Origin: Amorphophallus konjac
Taxonomy: Eukaryota > Streptophyta > Magnoliopsida > Alismatales > Araceae
NCBI GenBank assembly: GCA_022559845.1
Contig: CM040125.1
Span: 324,391,829 to 324,455,828, forward strand
DNA: 64,000 nucleotides
Direction of reading: 5' to 3'
Shown here one piece after another: positions 12,196 through 25,030 of this stretch. A program made the position numbers and the translations under genes. The stretch's first letter is position 1, and every line of letters begins with the position of its first letter. Under the pieces are notes generated by a model, which made no database searches, was not told where the DNA came from, and saw only the letters and a program-made list of their open reading frames with translations.

Positions 12196-14488
12196 GGGAC
12201 TAGACCCGAGGGGCACCAAAGGTAGCGCGCACCCGCTCCGTGGGGTAGAGATAGGTAGAGAGGGGTGGAGAAGGCTTGGTAGGTGTGGGCAAAGGCAATG
12301 CGAGCATCGGAGAGATAACGACGATGATGGGCTCTGGTGGGGGTAAAGGTTTGGAGGGTGGAGGTGTAGGAGAAGGCAAAGGTGAAGATGGTGGCATGGG
12401 TGGAGATGAAGGCAATGGCGGGGGTGTGGGCGTAGGGGTAGTTTGCTCAGGCTCGGATGATGATGGCGAAGGGAGCGGCATTGGTAGCGGGCATGGTTGT
12501 GAAGGTGACGGAACATGGATCGTTGTGAGAGGAGGCAATGAAGATGGTGGTGGTGACGGCAATGGGGATAATGGAGAAGGCGATGATAGAGATGTGGCCA
12601 ATGGAGGTAGCGAAAATAGGGGTGGAGAAGGTGGGGGTGAGGCAGAAGAGGTGGCAGGTTGTGGCGCTCATCTTCTACGTGTCGGTACAACACGTCGAGC
12701 GGCGTTGGGAGTAGAAGCAGTGGTGGAAATGGAGGGTGAAAGAGAAGAGTTTGTACTGGACTGAGCAGAGTCTTGGGTAGGTGAAGGAAATGAGATAGGA
12801 GAGGGGATAGATAATGGAGCGGGTGCTTCATCAATTGAAGAATCACGGGGATGCCCCTGGTCTTGAGACGGAGACGGCTGCCTGGGCGGTGCTTGCTGTT
12901 GCTGCGGCTATTTGCGAAGATCTACAATAACTTGGCGCATGACAGCCCAATCAATCATCTTCTTATCTTCCAAGCTGTAAACAAGTTCCCGGAACTAGGG
13001 GCAGTCATCAATCAAATGCCCCTATTGACGATGAAACTCACAGAAATGGAGCAAATTTCCAACCGCGGGTTGGCAAGGCACAACCGGAGGGAGTTGCAAT
13101 GCATGGGTGACCATCAAAGCCCTAAAAACATCTGTAAGAGATTCCAGCAATGGAGAGTGTGGAGCCCGCTTTGGGCAAGGTAGGTGCCGAGGGGTATGAG
13201 AAGGTAGTGGGGATGGTAGCAGAGGTTGTGTAGGCAAAGGGAATTACGTAGGTGAAGGCGGAGGGCTAGCAAGTGAATGGTGTGGAGGCGTGGAGGGAGT
13301 GGGAATACAATGGACGGCATCCACCCGCTCAGGGTGCGATGTTTCCTTGACCGGAAGTGGAGAAGTGTGGGGAAATAAAGCAGCGGAGGGTTTACTCATG
13401 GAGGAAGACGTAGTGGGGTGACATGGGAAGGCGTATGGATAAGTGGGAGCGGACGGCCGAATCATGGAGGGATATGAGGTGGAGGGCTGACTTGTGGGGG
13501 ATGGTGAGGAGAAGGGGTATATGGAAGGCGAAGGTGAAGGAGACTCGTGGTCAAGGGAAACTAGGAGTTGTTGGCTAATGAAGCGGGCTCGGCTGTAGAG
13601 TTGTTGCCAGGAAGTGATATCATTCAGGGCTAAGATGCATCTAAGCTCGGGCGTTGCATTAGAAATAACCATCTTGATTTGCTCGCCCTCCGGAATAAGC
13701 CCTGGAACTTGCACGGCTAGGCGACGCCAGCGGTCGGCAAACGTGGGGAATTCCTCGTCGGGCTTCATCTTCTCTTGGGCCAAATCCACCATAGAATATC
13801 CAGGCCCAACCTGGTCTCGGTACTGCTGAACGAATTTTTCTTGTATAACTTGAAAATTCATCATCTGCTCTTGCGGTAACGTGAAGAACCAATCATTGGC
13901 TGAGCCCTCTAAAGATAGGCCAAACAAATAGGCCATCAAGTGTAGATCGTGCCGGAACTGGGCCGACTCATATGAGAAATCCTTCAAATGGACGTAGGGG
14001 TCACCAATCCCACCATAGCGACGATATGCGGGAATCTGTGAACATGGTGGGAGTTGAAGACCTTGAAAGGCAAATGGGATATCCAAAGAAGTTTGGGGAT
14101 TGATTCGGCGTTGTAATTCATCAAGCTGACATTGGGCCTGAGCGATCATCTCCTCGGTAGGAAGAGTCCGAGAAGGATATGGGCCAGCCTGAGCAAGAGA
14201 GGATGAATTTAAACCAGGATAGTGTTGATGGGCCAAATAAGGGGATCCAGCCTGAGGTGAAGACAAGCCCATTCCGGGAATGTAGGAATGCATGGGCCTG
14301 GAAGGATTATGTATGTGGAGACGAGAATTGATTGGGCTAACAGCAGCATGGGCAGGATAAGAAGGCCTATTAAAAGAATAGGGTCCATTGGAGGAATAGG
14401 GAGATGGGCCCGCGTGGGAAGAGGAATCCACACGGAGATAAGAAGATAGAGAAGAATAGGAGTATGGTACAGGGGAAGGATGCTCCAT
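12196..14488 (-). pseudogene. E4 gag (Tat type) with proline-rich tail
   Basis: Gag proteins form the particle that packages the element RNA. The first ATG (14488, MEHPSPVPYSYSS) opens a frame that continues to 12200. A Pro/Ser/Tyr-rich N-terminus leads to the retrotransposon gag domain (about 14050-13560) with YRRYGGIGDPYVHLKDFSYE, LEGSANDWFFTL and KFVQQYRDQ. It is closely similar to copy B gag. A zinc-knuckle-like end follows (CEFHRQ, stop, GHLIDDC, near 13020). The tail after it is almost pure Pro/Ser/Leu. Stops interrupt the frame near 13245, 13023, 12910 and 12670. The plus-strand Gly-rich ORF opposite the tail is only its complement. Confidence 0.85.
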
Positions 14489-15970
14489 GGGGAGAATGGA
14501 GACTTTATGCAATCAAAGGTGAGAAGTACAAGGAGGGAAAGAAGCCTAGGACAAATGCGACTAAATGGACAGACCCCCCAAAAAAATGACCTAACCTAAA
14601 TGGGCACTATTAACCAAACTAATGTAGATGATGCGAGTGTAACACACAATGGGCCCAAGCAAAGACACACAATGTGGGTATGGAACAACCAAACAATTTA
14701 ATCAAAATGCACATAAGGGATGGGAGAGATGAGAAGAGAAGCGACCACTTAGTCAACCAAGTTGTTAAATGATGCACGAAATTATTTTTTTATAAGTTCC
14801 TCGTTAGGACCTTAGTTGATTAATTAAAATATGAATTCACTCAACCACAAGGTACCTAACCAGAGTGAGGATGGGAAACTGGCTGACTCTAAGGGACTCT
14901 CCCTCTTACGAATGCGAACCCTAGATTGGGGGGTGGTATGGTACAACCTGCCCGACGTCCGTGTGGGAATCCACGGCACACGGGGGCTTACAGAGGTCCT
15001 CGGTAAGGTCACCTAGTCGGCTGCAAGGAGTATGGAGATGAGAGGAAACCCTACCTCGGTAGGAATGCAACTACAGATGATAAATATGCATGAATCTTAT
15101 GCGCACCGGAGTGCATACAAAGTCTAGCCTAGCAGCTAGCAATCAATAATCAAACAAATATGTAAGAAATGAAAACAAGTATGCGCCAATGACATAAGAG
15201 CAGGGGGAGATCAATAATCAGCACCAAGTGTCATGAAAATCAAATAACATGGCAATCAAAGTGAAGCACGGGTGCACTGTAGCAAGACAAGGACGGTCTA
15301 TGGATGACCGTTCAGGTAGATAAACGGTCATCAGGGGGCCTTTCAACGGCAGAGAGTAACAACACAAAAGACACAGAATGTTAAAACAGGGGCGTACCTC
15401 AATGAACGGTCTATCGATAGACCGTTCACGATCTCAGATGGACCTATATCAACCGTACAACGCTAGTAAATCCAACAGTGCACAAAACAGAGACGTACCT
15501 TAGCCTGCAGGATGGGCAGCCGAAATCTAGACGTATGAAGAGTTAGACGAGCAAAGGGGGACCGCTGAAGGTAGTAGGCTCGCAGGATAATCATCACTGT
15601 AAGAAGAGAAGAGCGGTGGATCCTTGGCCACGGAATGACTTGAACGGCTCTGAATCAGCCGCACGAAGTCAGAAGATTTCAGACAGATACGTGAGCCAAC
15701 GGGATGGACGGCCTCTATCAGGCCGCAGGAAATACAAACGGACGCTATGGGGCCGCTGAAGACAACAGGCTTGTAAGAGGAACAACACTAGAAGCAGATA
15801 AGAACGGTCAAATCCAAGCCAATGTACCAATTGAACGAGTAATAGGGATCCGCACAACCCCCAGAAGGCACAACCGAGGAAACCAGCAACCAACCTGAAA
15901 CAACTTAAAGAAGAGAACTAAACAAGCACAGAAATAGGTCAGCAAAATAATAACACGATGGGCACTAGGT
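14489..15970. other. E4 leader between primer-binding site and gag
   Basis: No ORF of interest. The stretch 15290-15780 is full of short inverted repeats of the form ACGGTC...GACCGT. One is a perfect 26-base palindrome (15403-15428). Confidence 0.6.
15403..15428. repeat. Perfect 26-base palindrome
   Basis: The sequence tgaacggtctatc (15403-15415) is followed directly by its exact reverse complement (15416-15428). A looped relative, ACGGTC...GACCGT, stands about 100 bases upstream. Confidence 0.95.
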
Positions 15971-15988
15971 GTCCCACTGTGATCGCTA
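15971..15988 (-). other. Primer-binding site of E4 (tRNA-Arg type)
   Basis: The minus strand reads TAGCGATCACAGTGGGAC, ten bases after the 5' LTR. It resembles the complement of the 3' end of a plant tRNA-Arg, as used by Ogre/Tat elements, with a TGG-to-TAG change. The intact form TGGCGATCACGGTGGGAC is at 47557-47574. Confidence 0.75.
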
Positions 15989-15998
15989 AAAAATGGGT

Positions 15999-17749
15999 TG
16001 TTGACGTGTTTTTCCTACTCTTCCCCTTTTGATGACCCTTCCAACCCCTTCTTTACTAGTGTAATGTGAAGAACTAAGCAATAAGTAAATAACAAGGGGA
16101 AGGGTGTGAAGTGTGTGTGATCGCCACCAAGATGCCGAACGTGATGAACACGCTGTATCTTGGAAAGGGGAAGAGGTACTCGCCATAAGAGCAGCGCCGA
16201 GAGGATGTACGGCTCAGGAGGAACCGCTTGTAAGGATGAGCGGCCGCACGACAAGCCGTCTAAAGGCGCTACAGAGGACGCGGGATAAAGAACTTCTGGC
16301 AGATGAACGGCTCCGACCCAACCGTAATAAGAAGAAGAACGATCCAGATACCACCGCACGTCTCCTTGAACGGACAGCTGGGAACCGCGCAAGGCCACCC
16401 CTCCAGAAGTTGTAAGAGTCCAACCTCCACCCTTTCTGGCCGACCGGAAAGGATGGGCCTCTCGTTAGTGTGATGCTGACCTGCAAAATCACGTGTAGAC
16501 CACAAAGGAAAACCCAAGTTAGAACTAGAAAGTGTAGTAAATAATCAAACAGACAGAAATGAACATGACTAAGTGAAATAGGGGATACCTGGGGATTTTT
16601 AAACCCTTGGGGACGTCAGAAAACGTAGGAAGGTGTGTGCATGACAGTGCAAATGAAGAAAAATGTGGAGAATAGATATGAAGAAACACGCATGCAACTA
16701 GAGGAGACGAAACTATCAAATGTAAAAGACTCAAAACAAAGACTACTCCCTAAACCATAGGCCTGTATGGACGTACAAGGCCTCCCTCCATGGTGCTAGG
16801 TCGCTCAAAGATTTGGCAGGGCTTCGCCGTCGACCAAAAATCTCCCCCCCTTCAAAGTTGGTCCTCAGGGTCTATTTATAGAGCCTAAAAAGTCAGCCTC
16901 AAAATTAGGGTTTCTATGCATTTTCAGGTCGAGATAATAACAGGGAAGTTAAAGATAATTAAATTATCTTTTAACAAGAACAAACGGCACCAAAAATGAC
17001 TCAATATTCACGGAGAAAGGGCTAGATGAAGTTGGGGGATAAATCCACGGATAGAGAGAGAAAATCTGTTAATCCTTCAGGATGCGAGCAGTTAAACGGT
17101 CTTACGATAGACCGCTCATCGTGTTGAGCGGCTACCACCAAACCGTCCATACCTGTCGGTGGAAACTCAAATATAGAAGAATTATCCAACCATTTATCCA
17201 TTAAACCAACCGAGAACCTCGCCGTTGGACTCTCACAGATGAACGGCTAGGATTGGACCATTCAAGAATAAGAGCGGCCAAAGGCCGACCGTTCTAGCCC
17301 TGTCGGTGATAAATAGATCAATTGGGTAATTATCTCAGAGAATAACGAAGCGTAGGACTCGGGGAGAATAACGGCTACAATTAGCCCGTCCATCATTTTG
17401 AACGGCTAATATGAGACCGCACAAAAGCATGTCAGTGGACATTCAGAAAATTAACCAAAATATTCCATAAATGTATGGACGGTTTATAGACAACCGCACA
17501 TCGTTGAGCGGCCAGGTATGAACCGTACATGTCGCTGGACACTTGAAATCCATGAAAATACTTGACTAACCAAAATCAAGGCCTATTAAGCCTTGAATTG
17601 AAGCAGACTTAGCCAGGGAGGGAGGCTACCCATAAAATTGGCCCAGAACGTGCCAGAACATAGCCCAACGAGTGATGGACAACTCGAGGCATCAACAAAT
17701 GGGAGTAAGAGAAATGACTCAACTTATCGATAAAAAATGGGTGTCAACA
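15999..17749 (-). repeat. E4 5' LTR
   Basis: 1751 bases, tgttgacg...gtgtcaaca, matching 6233-7983. The TATA box CTATAAATAG is on the minus strand at 16872-16881. Confidence 0.95.
16872..16881 (-). promoter_or_regulatory. TATA box of E4 5' LTR
   Basis: Minus-strand CTATAAATAG is conserved between the two LTRs. Transcription would run leftward through primer site and gag. Confidence 0.7.
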
Positions 17750-18014
17750 ATAGTCAGGGTTAATACCATGCTTGTTGACATTAAAGAGGTTATGAAACCT
17801 CTTGCCTCTTGTAGAACTAACATATGCAACCAACATAAACAACAAGATGAATAAAGACAATCATCAAGAACATGTGTAATCAACCATAAGTTTAGTTATC
17901 ATTACGTAATCACACATTAAGTTTAGTTATCATCACGTAATCACACATTAAGTTTAGTTATCATCAAAACCATAACTTAACAATTACAACAATCATCAAA
18001 ATCATAACTCACCA

Positions 18015-18036
18015 ATCTCCCCTTTTTTGATGATGA
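18015..18036 (-). other. Polypurine tract of E2
   Basis: The minus strand reads ATCAAAAAAGGGGAGAT immediately before the 3' LTR. E3 has the equivalent tract at 43294-43310. Confidence 0.8.
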
Positions 18037-21000
18037 CAAACTTATTGATGATGACAAACTTAATGATAACTTATTAATGATGATACAATAGAGTGGATAC
18101 AACAGAATGACACATATATTCGTCTCCCCCTGTCACACACAATCATCAATTTTTCTCCCCCTTTGACATACTAAAAAAGCGGGATAATACAAATCTATCT
18201 CCCACAACAACAGTATCAAGCGAGCTGGAAGAAGCCAAATAAGGAAGAGCAAGCTTAACTCCCTTTCAAACAGCAATAGCCCATCTTATCAAATCAAAAG
18301 AAGCAAGGGCAAATCATGGATGAAGAAAGCAATATGATTCCAATAAGAGGAAACCAATTGGTGATTATTCTCACAAATCAATTTGATACCATCCAAAGCA
18401 AATACAGCCAAGCATGTATTAAGACCAATTGAAGGTGGTGATTGGCCTCAAGGATATGAACCAGTGGAGGAAGATGTGAACATGATGAGGTGTTTAGTAT
18501 GATAGCATTCAAAATCTAGATCTCATGTCAGATTTTAACAACAAACAAGAGCAGGAGGGCATATCAAAAGGATTTTCTTTGATTTTCAAATTTTCTGATT
18601 TTTGTATTTTAGTTTGAAATGCATGAAACTCAAAGCAAGCATATAATTACATGAAAATTGACTAGGGCAAAAGATGAGTTCAAAGACCATGTTGATTATT
18701 CCTATGTGGGGGTCACAAAGTTTGGTTCCCATGACACAAAATGAAGGCAAATATCCCATAGCAAGAGTAAAGAAATTGAAGTCCAAAATTTTGGAATTTT
18801 GTTGATTATCTGATTTTTACATTTTCTGTTTAAATACATTAAGCTATGTATATGCGGATGATGACTCATGAAGTGCACACAATGCAACCAAACAGTTACA
18901 TATAAATATACATGCAATCTCCCCCGTACATATATAAGAAGGGAATGGGTATAAGAAAGATGCAAGAGAGTCATGCTAACAAGAATACACATGTGTAGCA
19001 CATGGGAGATTGTACAATTATATAGGAGATTCATGCAATTACTAAAGCAGTCAATTAATTTTCGGAATACATAATGAATCAAATTTCCAAATGTGTAAGT
19101 GAGTAACATGAAAAATGATAGTTACAATATGGATATTCAGATTTTCAGATTAACACAAGGAGACATTTTACAGACTGCACTCAATTTTGAGAACATCGTA
19201 TTGGAGGCTACGCTCTACCACAATGAGTTTTCACCAATATTTTTCAACTCAACCAATATCACATGATAGGCAGAATTTTTCAAAAGTGATCATGTTCAAA
19301 TAATTCTTTTTTACGCGAGTAGACGTATGGAGCTCATGCTAGAATCTCCGGTTACTCAGAATACTGAACCATTTCACCTCATGTTGAACAGAGATAATAG
19401 TCAACACTTTTCAGATATGAACCACATCACGTCTCAGGTGACATGCGCCCAGTTTACTTAGTGAGACCGAGCATTGCTCTATCTTTCATTTTCATTTGAT
19501 ATTTTTTAAAAAGGATAGGTAGACAGCTTTTTCCTCAACTGTCTCTTCAACATAAATGCAACAAGTTTAACATCTTGAGAGTGTTGAAAAGAAATTCGTA
19601 TATCCTTATCTTTAACACTCATTTTCATATTTTGTGTATGAAGTGTGCGAATTTGATTCAGCATGTATACCGAAAATATCATGAATACATAACAATGCAA
19701 CTCCCCCTAAATAGATGCACTTATGAAATATGAACTCCCCTAGAGTGTATGACATGAAACACTCCAATAATGACTCAAATGTAACATTATTTATCAAGAA
19801 GACATAAGGTCATAGAAGTTTCAAGGATGGGGGTGAATAACATGTAATAGCAAGTAAGCACACATTGGGAGTTTATGCAAATGCACTATGACATGCATGC
19901 GAGCAATGTGATGTCAATTTGATACCAATTGAATGGACAATTTGATACCAATTGAATGGATGCCAATTGAATGAACTAAGTGCGACTAATGCATGAGTTC
20001 CAATGTAATACAATGTATGAGCATATAAGAATGCGATGCATTGTGCAAAGTGATTCAGACTTTTGATTTTCATTTGCATGATCTAAAAGCACCTTATGCA
20101 TTGAATTATGATGCATGCAACCTATAACAATGTGAGAGTGGAATGCAAATTATTTTGGCAAGATGAGAGCTTTATTTCCAATCCAATGTGACAACTTCCA
20201 CATGAGACTATTCACATTCAATTAATGGATCAAATAAGCATTTTTTTTTCTGACATGATCTTTATGAATGAGGCTGCATACATGATCAAAATTAAGCAAT
20301 GCAACCAATTTTTAGAATTATTTAAAATCAGATTTTCAAGGGCATTTCACAAGTTTTGAAATTAGAAATTATTCACAAGCCAAATGTTTGAATCATGAGC
20401 AAAAATATATTTTCAATTGAAAATAACTCAGTTCAAAGATTCATTCATAAATCGACCATTCGTAAGCCAGTCACAATCGTCAAGATCTGATACGAGACGG
20501 AGATTTTAGTCCGAAGACCCAGCTCAACGCATATGGAATGCTTCCAAGTGGTCATAATCCACTCTTCCACAGATGCTATTTGATATACCAGATGTGCAGT
20601 TCAATTCAGATGTGATTATGCAATTCAAGTTGAGAGATATTCAATAGCCAAACACTTCACACACATTTTTCAAGATCTTCAATTTGATTTAACCAATTCA
20701 TCACAACATGCTAGTAAATGACAATTCAAATTTTTAGAATCAATACCTTGTCACTTGAGTGTGTCACCAAGTGATAAAGACGGTCATTGCATGAATTGAT
20801 AAGGTTGAATTATCTTAGTTCAAGAGACAAGATTGGAAACCTTCAATCACTAAGATCACCAACCTCACGAGGGTTGATATTTCAGATTTTACTTTCTTAC
20901 CTTTGCCTTGAGAATTTATTTTCTTCCAAGCCTTCCACCTGTAATCCAAAGAAGAATGAAATTGAATTCACTCATTGAGAGTATTTTAAAATCTTCTTGT

Positions 21001-22075
21001 ATAATCCCTACAAAATAATCATATAAAGCATTATTAGTAGTTCCAGAGATAGTATTAATCACATATGCATTAACCACTAAAAGGACTTTACCTGATTTTC
21101 TCATGAAAAATGGTTGATCAACTTTACCTGTTGCGGGCCTATTACCATGCCTTGGGTACTTATCTAGATCACTTTCTATCTCCTAGTGGCAGATTGAGGA
21201 CATTTTTATCATTTTCATCCTTGCAAGGTATTCCTCAGTTGATTCAAGCTTGATCATGGCTAGCCCATCATCATTTAGATTGTGGGAGTGTAATCTGCAT
21301 CCAAGGACAAGAGACTCGATTTGTCAATTTCGATTCAAATTCATTAGAAATAGGATGACAAATTATTTTAACAACCAACATCTCCTAGACAGCTCTAGAT
21401 GTAATGTATGACTCATGTGTGATCCTAAACAATAAGTTCATATGACGAATGTGGTTGCTCCCCCTTAGTGTGTGCACGAATGCAAGATGTTCATTAACGT
21501 CCTAATGCCATGTGCAGCCTGTAACTAATTGACTCATAGTACAAGATGTAGAACTTAGATCCGAAGATCACCTCACACGTAGTGATAGTTTTCAGACAGG
21601 CTTAACCTGTCCTTCCACATGTCACCATTTGATATACTATGTAATCATGGATGACGAAGGCAGGAGGATTGCAATGCATTATGGCATGAATACACAATGT
21701 TCAATATTTGTAAGATATCACGTGAAGGTATATGCATACTCAGTGTATGTGGTGAAATCATACTTTGATGAATCTTCAAGCTCTTCTTTACACGAAGATG
21801 CTATATGACAATTGATATTCGCACAAATGTGCAAACAACTATGAATGAAATGCATGTACAGACATATGCAAGATTGCATGACTATATGACATAAAGTGAG
21901 TTAAAATATGACACAATCATTACAGGAAGTAAAAGGGATATCACCTGATCTTCAAATTCAATTTTTGATTTTTCTTTCAACCTGACTTATGCCACTTGGC
22001 CCGTGTGCCTTACCTTCTTGATGAAGACAGATTTCATACTTTTCATTCACATGGCACACCTGCAAAATAGATTTC
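18037..22075. other. E2 non-coding region between gag and 3' LTR
   Basis: About 4 kb without a convincing ORF. Pol is absent. A block at about 19190-19630 is clearly homologous, in reverse orientation, to 42050-42480 of E3 (for example the paired acgcgagtagac and tcacctgagacgtgatg motifs). Shorter echoes of the motif ttccaca...atttgatatac occur near 20570 and 21620. The rest is AT-rich and unremarkable. Confidence 0.65.
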
Positions 22076-23771
22076 TCATTTGACATTCTTAGGTACCCAA
22101 ACAATCTTGGGTCCTTGTGGGTTAGCAGCAACATGGGCATGTGATTTCCAACTTTTGACAACATTTAAATCATCATTTTTCTTTAGAAAATAATCATGCT
22201 TAACATTCCCAGAGTTGCCAAAGTGATGGTAGGAGGCACGTGGCATCATATTCTTTCTTCTCATGGGTTCTACTGATTTGTGTATGTGAGCATGATGTGT
22301 TGAGTGGGAGTTCTTTCTCTTCAACAAAAACCAGCAATGTGAAGTTGTATGACCCCATTTACCACAATGATTATAATGCATGGAAGGTTTTGTGGTGAAG
22401 ACTTTCTTTACATTTTTCAAAACAGCTTGGTTTCTACATGCTCTCAAATCAGCATTCTTCATAATGAAATAATCATGCATGGCATGTCCAGATTTATCAC
22501 AGTAAATATATGAGAGTTTCTTTCTAGGTGGTTGTGTGTGTGTGGCAGAAGTATGTTTAACATGCATGGAAGTGCTAGCAGCATTTTTAGATTTTTGATT
22601 CAAGTTGATTTTCTTTGTGGATGCATGTGTGTGTGCAACATGATTTTCCTTTTTCAGATTTTCAATTGATATGCTGACTATGTTTGAACTGTGCACAAAA
22701 GATGTATAAACTTTATTTTCAAACTTCTTTTTGTTCACAGGATTATAGCCCAACCATTCCCTTTGAAAATTCATCTTCATCCCCAACAATTTATTCAAGT
22801 TTTCTTAACCATTTACAAATCTAGACAATGAAACATTCAAATCAAGGATTTCAGATTCAAGAGAACTCATAATTAGCAAGTTCTTCTTCACAAGTAGAAA
22901 GACTAACATTCAACATGGCATTGGTAGTCTTAAGGCATTCTACTTCTTGCTTAAGTTCATCCTCATTTTCACACTCTCTAACAACCACAGATTTTCCTTT
23001 TTCAAGAATCAACAATCTTTCAGAAATGGCCTTGTTCAATTCCCTTAGTTTCTCATTTTCTTTAACAAGCTTTTCATCATGAATCAGTTCATTTATCAAG
23101 GTTTGATCATCGGCCATTGAATTCAGTTTTGCAGTCATCTCCTTGTTTTCATTTCTTAAGGAACATATTTGATCTTCATGAAATTCAATGTCAAACACAT
23201 GAGCCTCAATCATTTCCTCTAGATGCAAGCATTTTTTACAAGAGGAATTACACTTATTTTGTTCGGCATCCTTTTTCAATTTTTTATTTTTAGATTTTAA
23301 CTTATTATATTTTTCAGCAAGATCATCATATGCAATCAACAAATCTTCATAGCTGACTTCATCTTCATTATCAGAATCAGAATTTACCTTTGAACTCGAT
23401 TCAATTTGCTGATCACTCCCTTGATCACTTGTGCCTGCCATAAGACATTGGTCTCCATGCTCTTCCCGGATTTTGGTTAATCCATCCAAGATGTTCTTCA
23501 CATATCTGCAATGGGAGACAAAGGAAAAGTGATTAGAATTGACTACAGCCGTAAATAACTCCAATACTAAACAATTTTGATCAAGTTTAAGCTTTTGATT
23601 TGCAGTCCAGACATTTTTATCTTTAGGCAATTCATAAGGATCATGTGATATAAGCTTCCATAGCTTAGGGTCGTATTAATTGACTAGACTACACATCCTT
23701 CCTAACCACACATCGAAATTACAACCATCAAACACGGGTGGAGAGTTTAAGGTGTACATCATGGTAGTCAT
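22076..23771 (-). pseudogene. E2 gag, copia (UBN2-like) type
   Basis: The first ATG (23771) starts MTTMMYTLNSPPVFDG, and the domain continues with DVWLGRMCSLVN, a stop, and DPKLWKLISHDPYELP. This matches the E3 gag start, where WLGKLCVLIN and LWKLIYHGPHTLP are seen. A long Lys/Glu-rich coiled coil (about 23400-22860) follows, then three zinc-knuckle-like motifs (YIYCDKSGHAMHDY, YNHCGKWGHTTSHC, YHHFGNSGNVKHDY), of which none keeps all four ligands. The end GPKIVWVPKNVK is the junction at which copia elements usually continue into protease and integrase; here the frame stops. Stops lie near 23690 and 22855 and another near 22807. Confidence 0.8.
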
Positions 23772-23818
23772 AGATCTGGATCACTCTAGATCGTTAGATC
23801 TATGAAACTAGAGCCTTG

Positions 23819-23831
23819 GCTCTGATACCAA
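23819..23831 (-). other. Primer-binding site of E2 (initiator-Met tRNA)
   Basis: The minus strand reads TTGGTATCAGAGC one base after the LTR end. This is the standard tRNA-iMet primer site of plant copia elements and proves the minus orientation of E2. Confidence 0.95.
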
Positions 23832-24083
23832 TTGAAGTCCCGCGATCAATGACACCCAAGAGGGGGGTGAATTGGGTGATAACAAATTTTAAGAAAACTT
23901 TTAACTTTTTACAAAATATGTGATAAACAATAATTAGTAATTAAAAACTCATTAACCAATTCTCTCGATCTTTTTGTTCCCACACGACCATACAACGAAA
24001 ATAATCAAACCACACAAATAACACACAGTGCACAGCAGTTTTTAAGGTGGTTCGGATGCAACGACAGAAATCCTACGTCCACC

Positions 24084-24390
24084 CCTTACCAAACTCGGTG
24101 AGGCTTCACTCGGGGATAAATCCCCAAACGGAGACAACGCTCCAAACACACACGCAGGACAATGCCTGCCCACACACACGGGGACGCGCCCCAATACACA
24201 CACACACACACGAAGGTGAAGTCTCCAACACGATCCAACAAGCGGATCAACAAAACAAACACCCGCTGCCACAAGTGTAGCACTCCACACACACAAACAC
24301 AAGATCTGGATAAATCCACACACCCACGTAGATCTAAGAAGACCTACGCACACACGAATAGAACACCACGACCACACACGACCACATATC
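24084..24390. repeat. Short hairpins separated by CA runs in E2 5' LTR
   Basis: Stems include CCTTACC/GGTGAGG (24084-24103), GGAG/CTCC (24130-24143), GCAGG/CCTGC (24154-24169) and GGGG/CCCC (24180-24192), separated by CACACA runs. The second stem of the other LTR (GTAGG/CCTGC) is less perfect. The array lies in R/U5, upstream of the primer site. Confidence 0.75.
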
Positions 24391-24752
24391 TAACTTGATC
24401 CACACACACACATATATCTTCAGATTACAAAGAACAAGACTTGAAATTCAAAACACCAAGACGAATAGAGCAGAGTTTAGAAATCTCCTGCTTTGGTTTC
24501 CCCCTGAATGTATGATGTAGAACTTGGAACAATGCTTCCTACTTCACTTAAATGGCTTGGTTGATCTCCCTTGAATGCTTACTTGCTTCTTCACTTCCTT
24601 GAAGGTTGCTAACTTCAGGAATGGATGAAGAACTCCAGCCCGAAGCACTGTTCACGAGGGTGCTACAGTACCCGTAAATCACCTCCTCTAGCCTCCCTTG
24701 ATCTCTCTTGTTCCAATTGAAGCATTAGGGTTGCCAACCCTTCTGGTGAAGG

Positions 24753-24759
24753 TTTTATA
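24753..24759 (-). promoter_or_regulatory. TATA box of E2 5' LTR
   Basis: Minus-strand TATAAAA in GGTTATAAAACC, identical to the site at 5471-5477. It would drive transcription toward gag. Confidence 0.5.
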
Positions 24760-24897
24760 ACCTTTGAATGGTCCTTGGACATCCTCCATACCAGATCCAC
24801 GTTTTGTGGATGATTGGGTGTCATTAGGATTAAAGAAATACAAGGAGAATGTCTCTTCTCGAAGTGGAGAACAAAGTCAACTTTTGTTGGCTCGGGG

Positions 24898-25030
24898 CTG
24901 GCGGTCGACCTGTGGAAGCTGGCGGTCGACCGCTATTGAGAAATCATGTAGAAATTTGATCCCTGGAATTTTCGGTGGACCTTGGGCGGTCGACCGCTGC
25001 TGTCGGTCGACCTGGGGCGGTCGACTGCCA
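24898..25030. repeat. Repeated GGTCGACC palindromes in E2 5' LTR
   Basis: Same cluster as 5610-5752, with cggtcgacc repeated several times and paired around gggcggtcgacc. The last copy is mutated to cggtcgactg. Confidence 0.8.

Larger units (their letters stand above)
6233..17749 (-). mobile_element. E4: Tat-lineage gag-only LTR retrotransposon
   Basis: Two LTRs of 1751 bases each (6233-7983 and 15999-17749) and target duplications ATAGT (6228-6232, 17750-17754) define the element. It is inserted in an LTR of E2 and is therefore the youngest layer of this nest. Read on the minus strand, a primer site matching tRNA-Arg (15988-15971) follows the 5' LTR, as is typical of the Tat/Ogre group. A Tat-type gag (from 14488), an unidentified ORF (12192-10840), about 2.9 kb without genes and a polypurine tract beside the 3' LTR complete it. 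No RT, RNase H or integrase motif is visible on either strand, so it is non-autonomous. Confidence 0.9.
4297..18014 (-). repeat. E2 3' LTR, interrupted by E4
   Basis: The LTR comprises 4297-6232 and 17755-18014, about 2.2 kb. It matches the other E2 LTR (23833-25774) along its whole length. It is about 250 bases longer because of a tandem duplication at 5081-5333. The outer end starts tgaagtcccgcg and the inner end finishes aactcacca, where the other LTR has aactcaaca. The ATAGT repeats at 6228-6232 and 17750-17754 mark the E4 insertion. Confidence 0.9.

Noticed and set aside
12276..12764. Gly-rich plus-strand ORF
   Set aside because: It is the complement of the Pro/Ser-rich tail of E4 gag; composition alone keeps it open.
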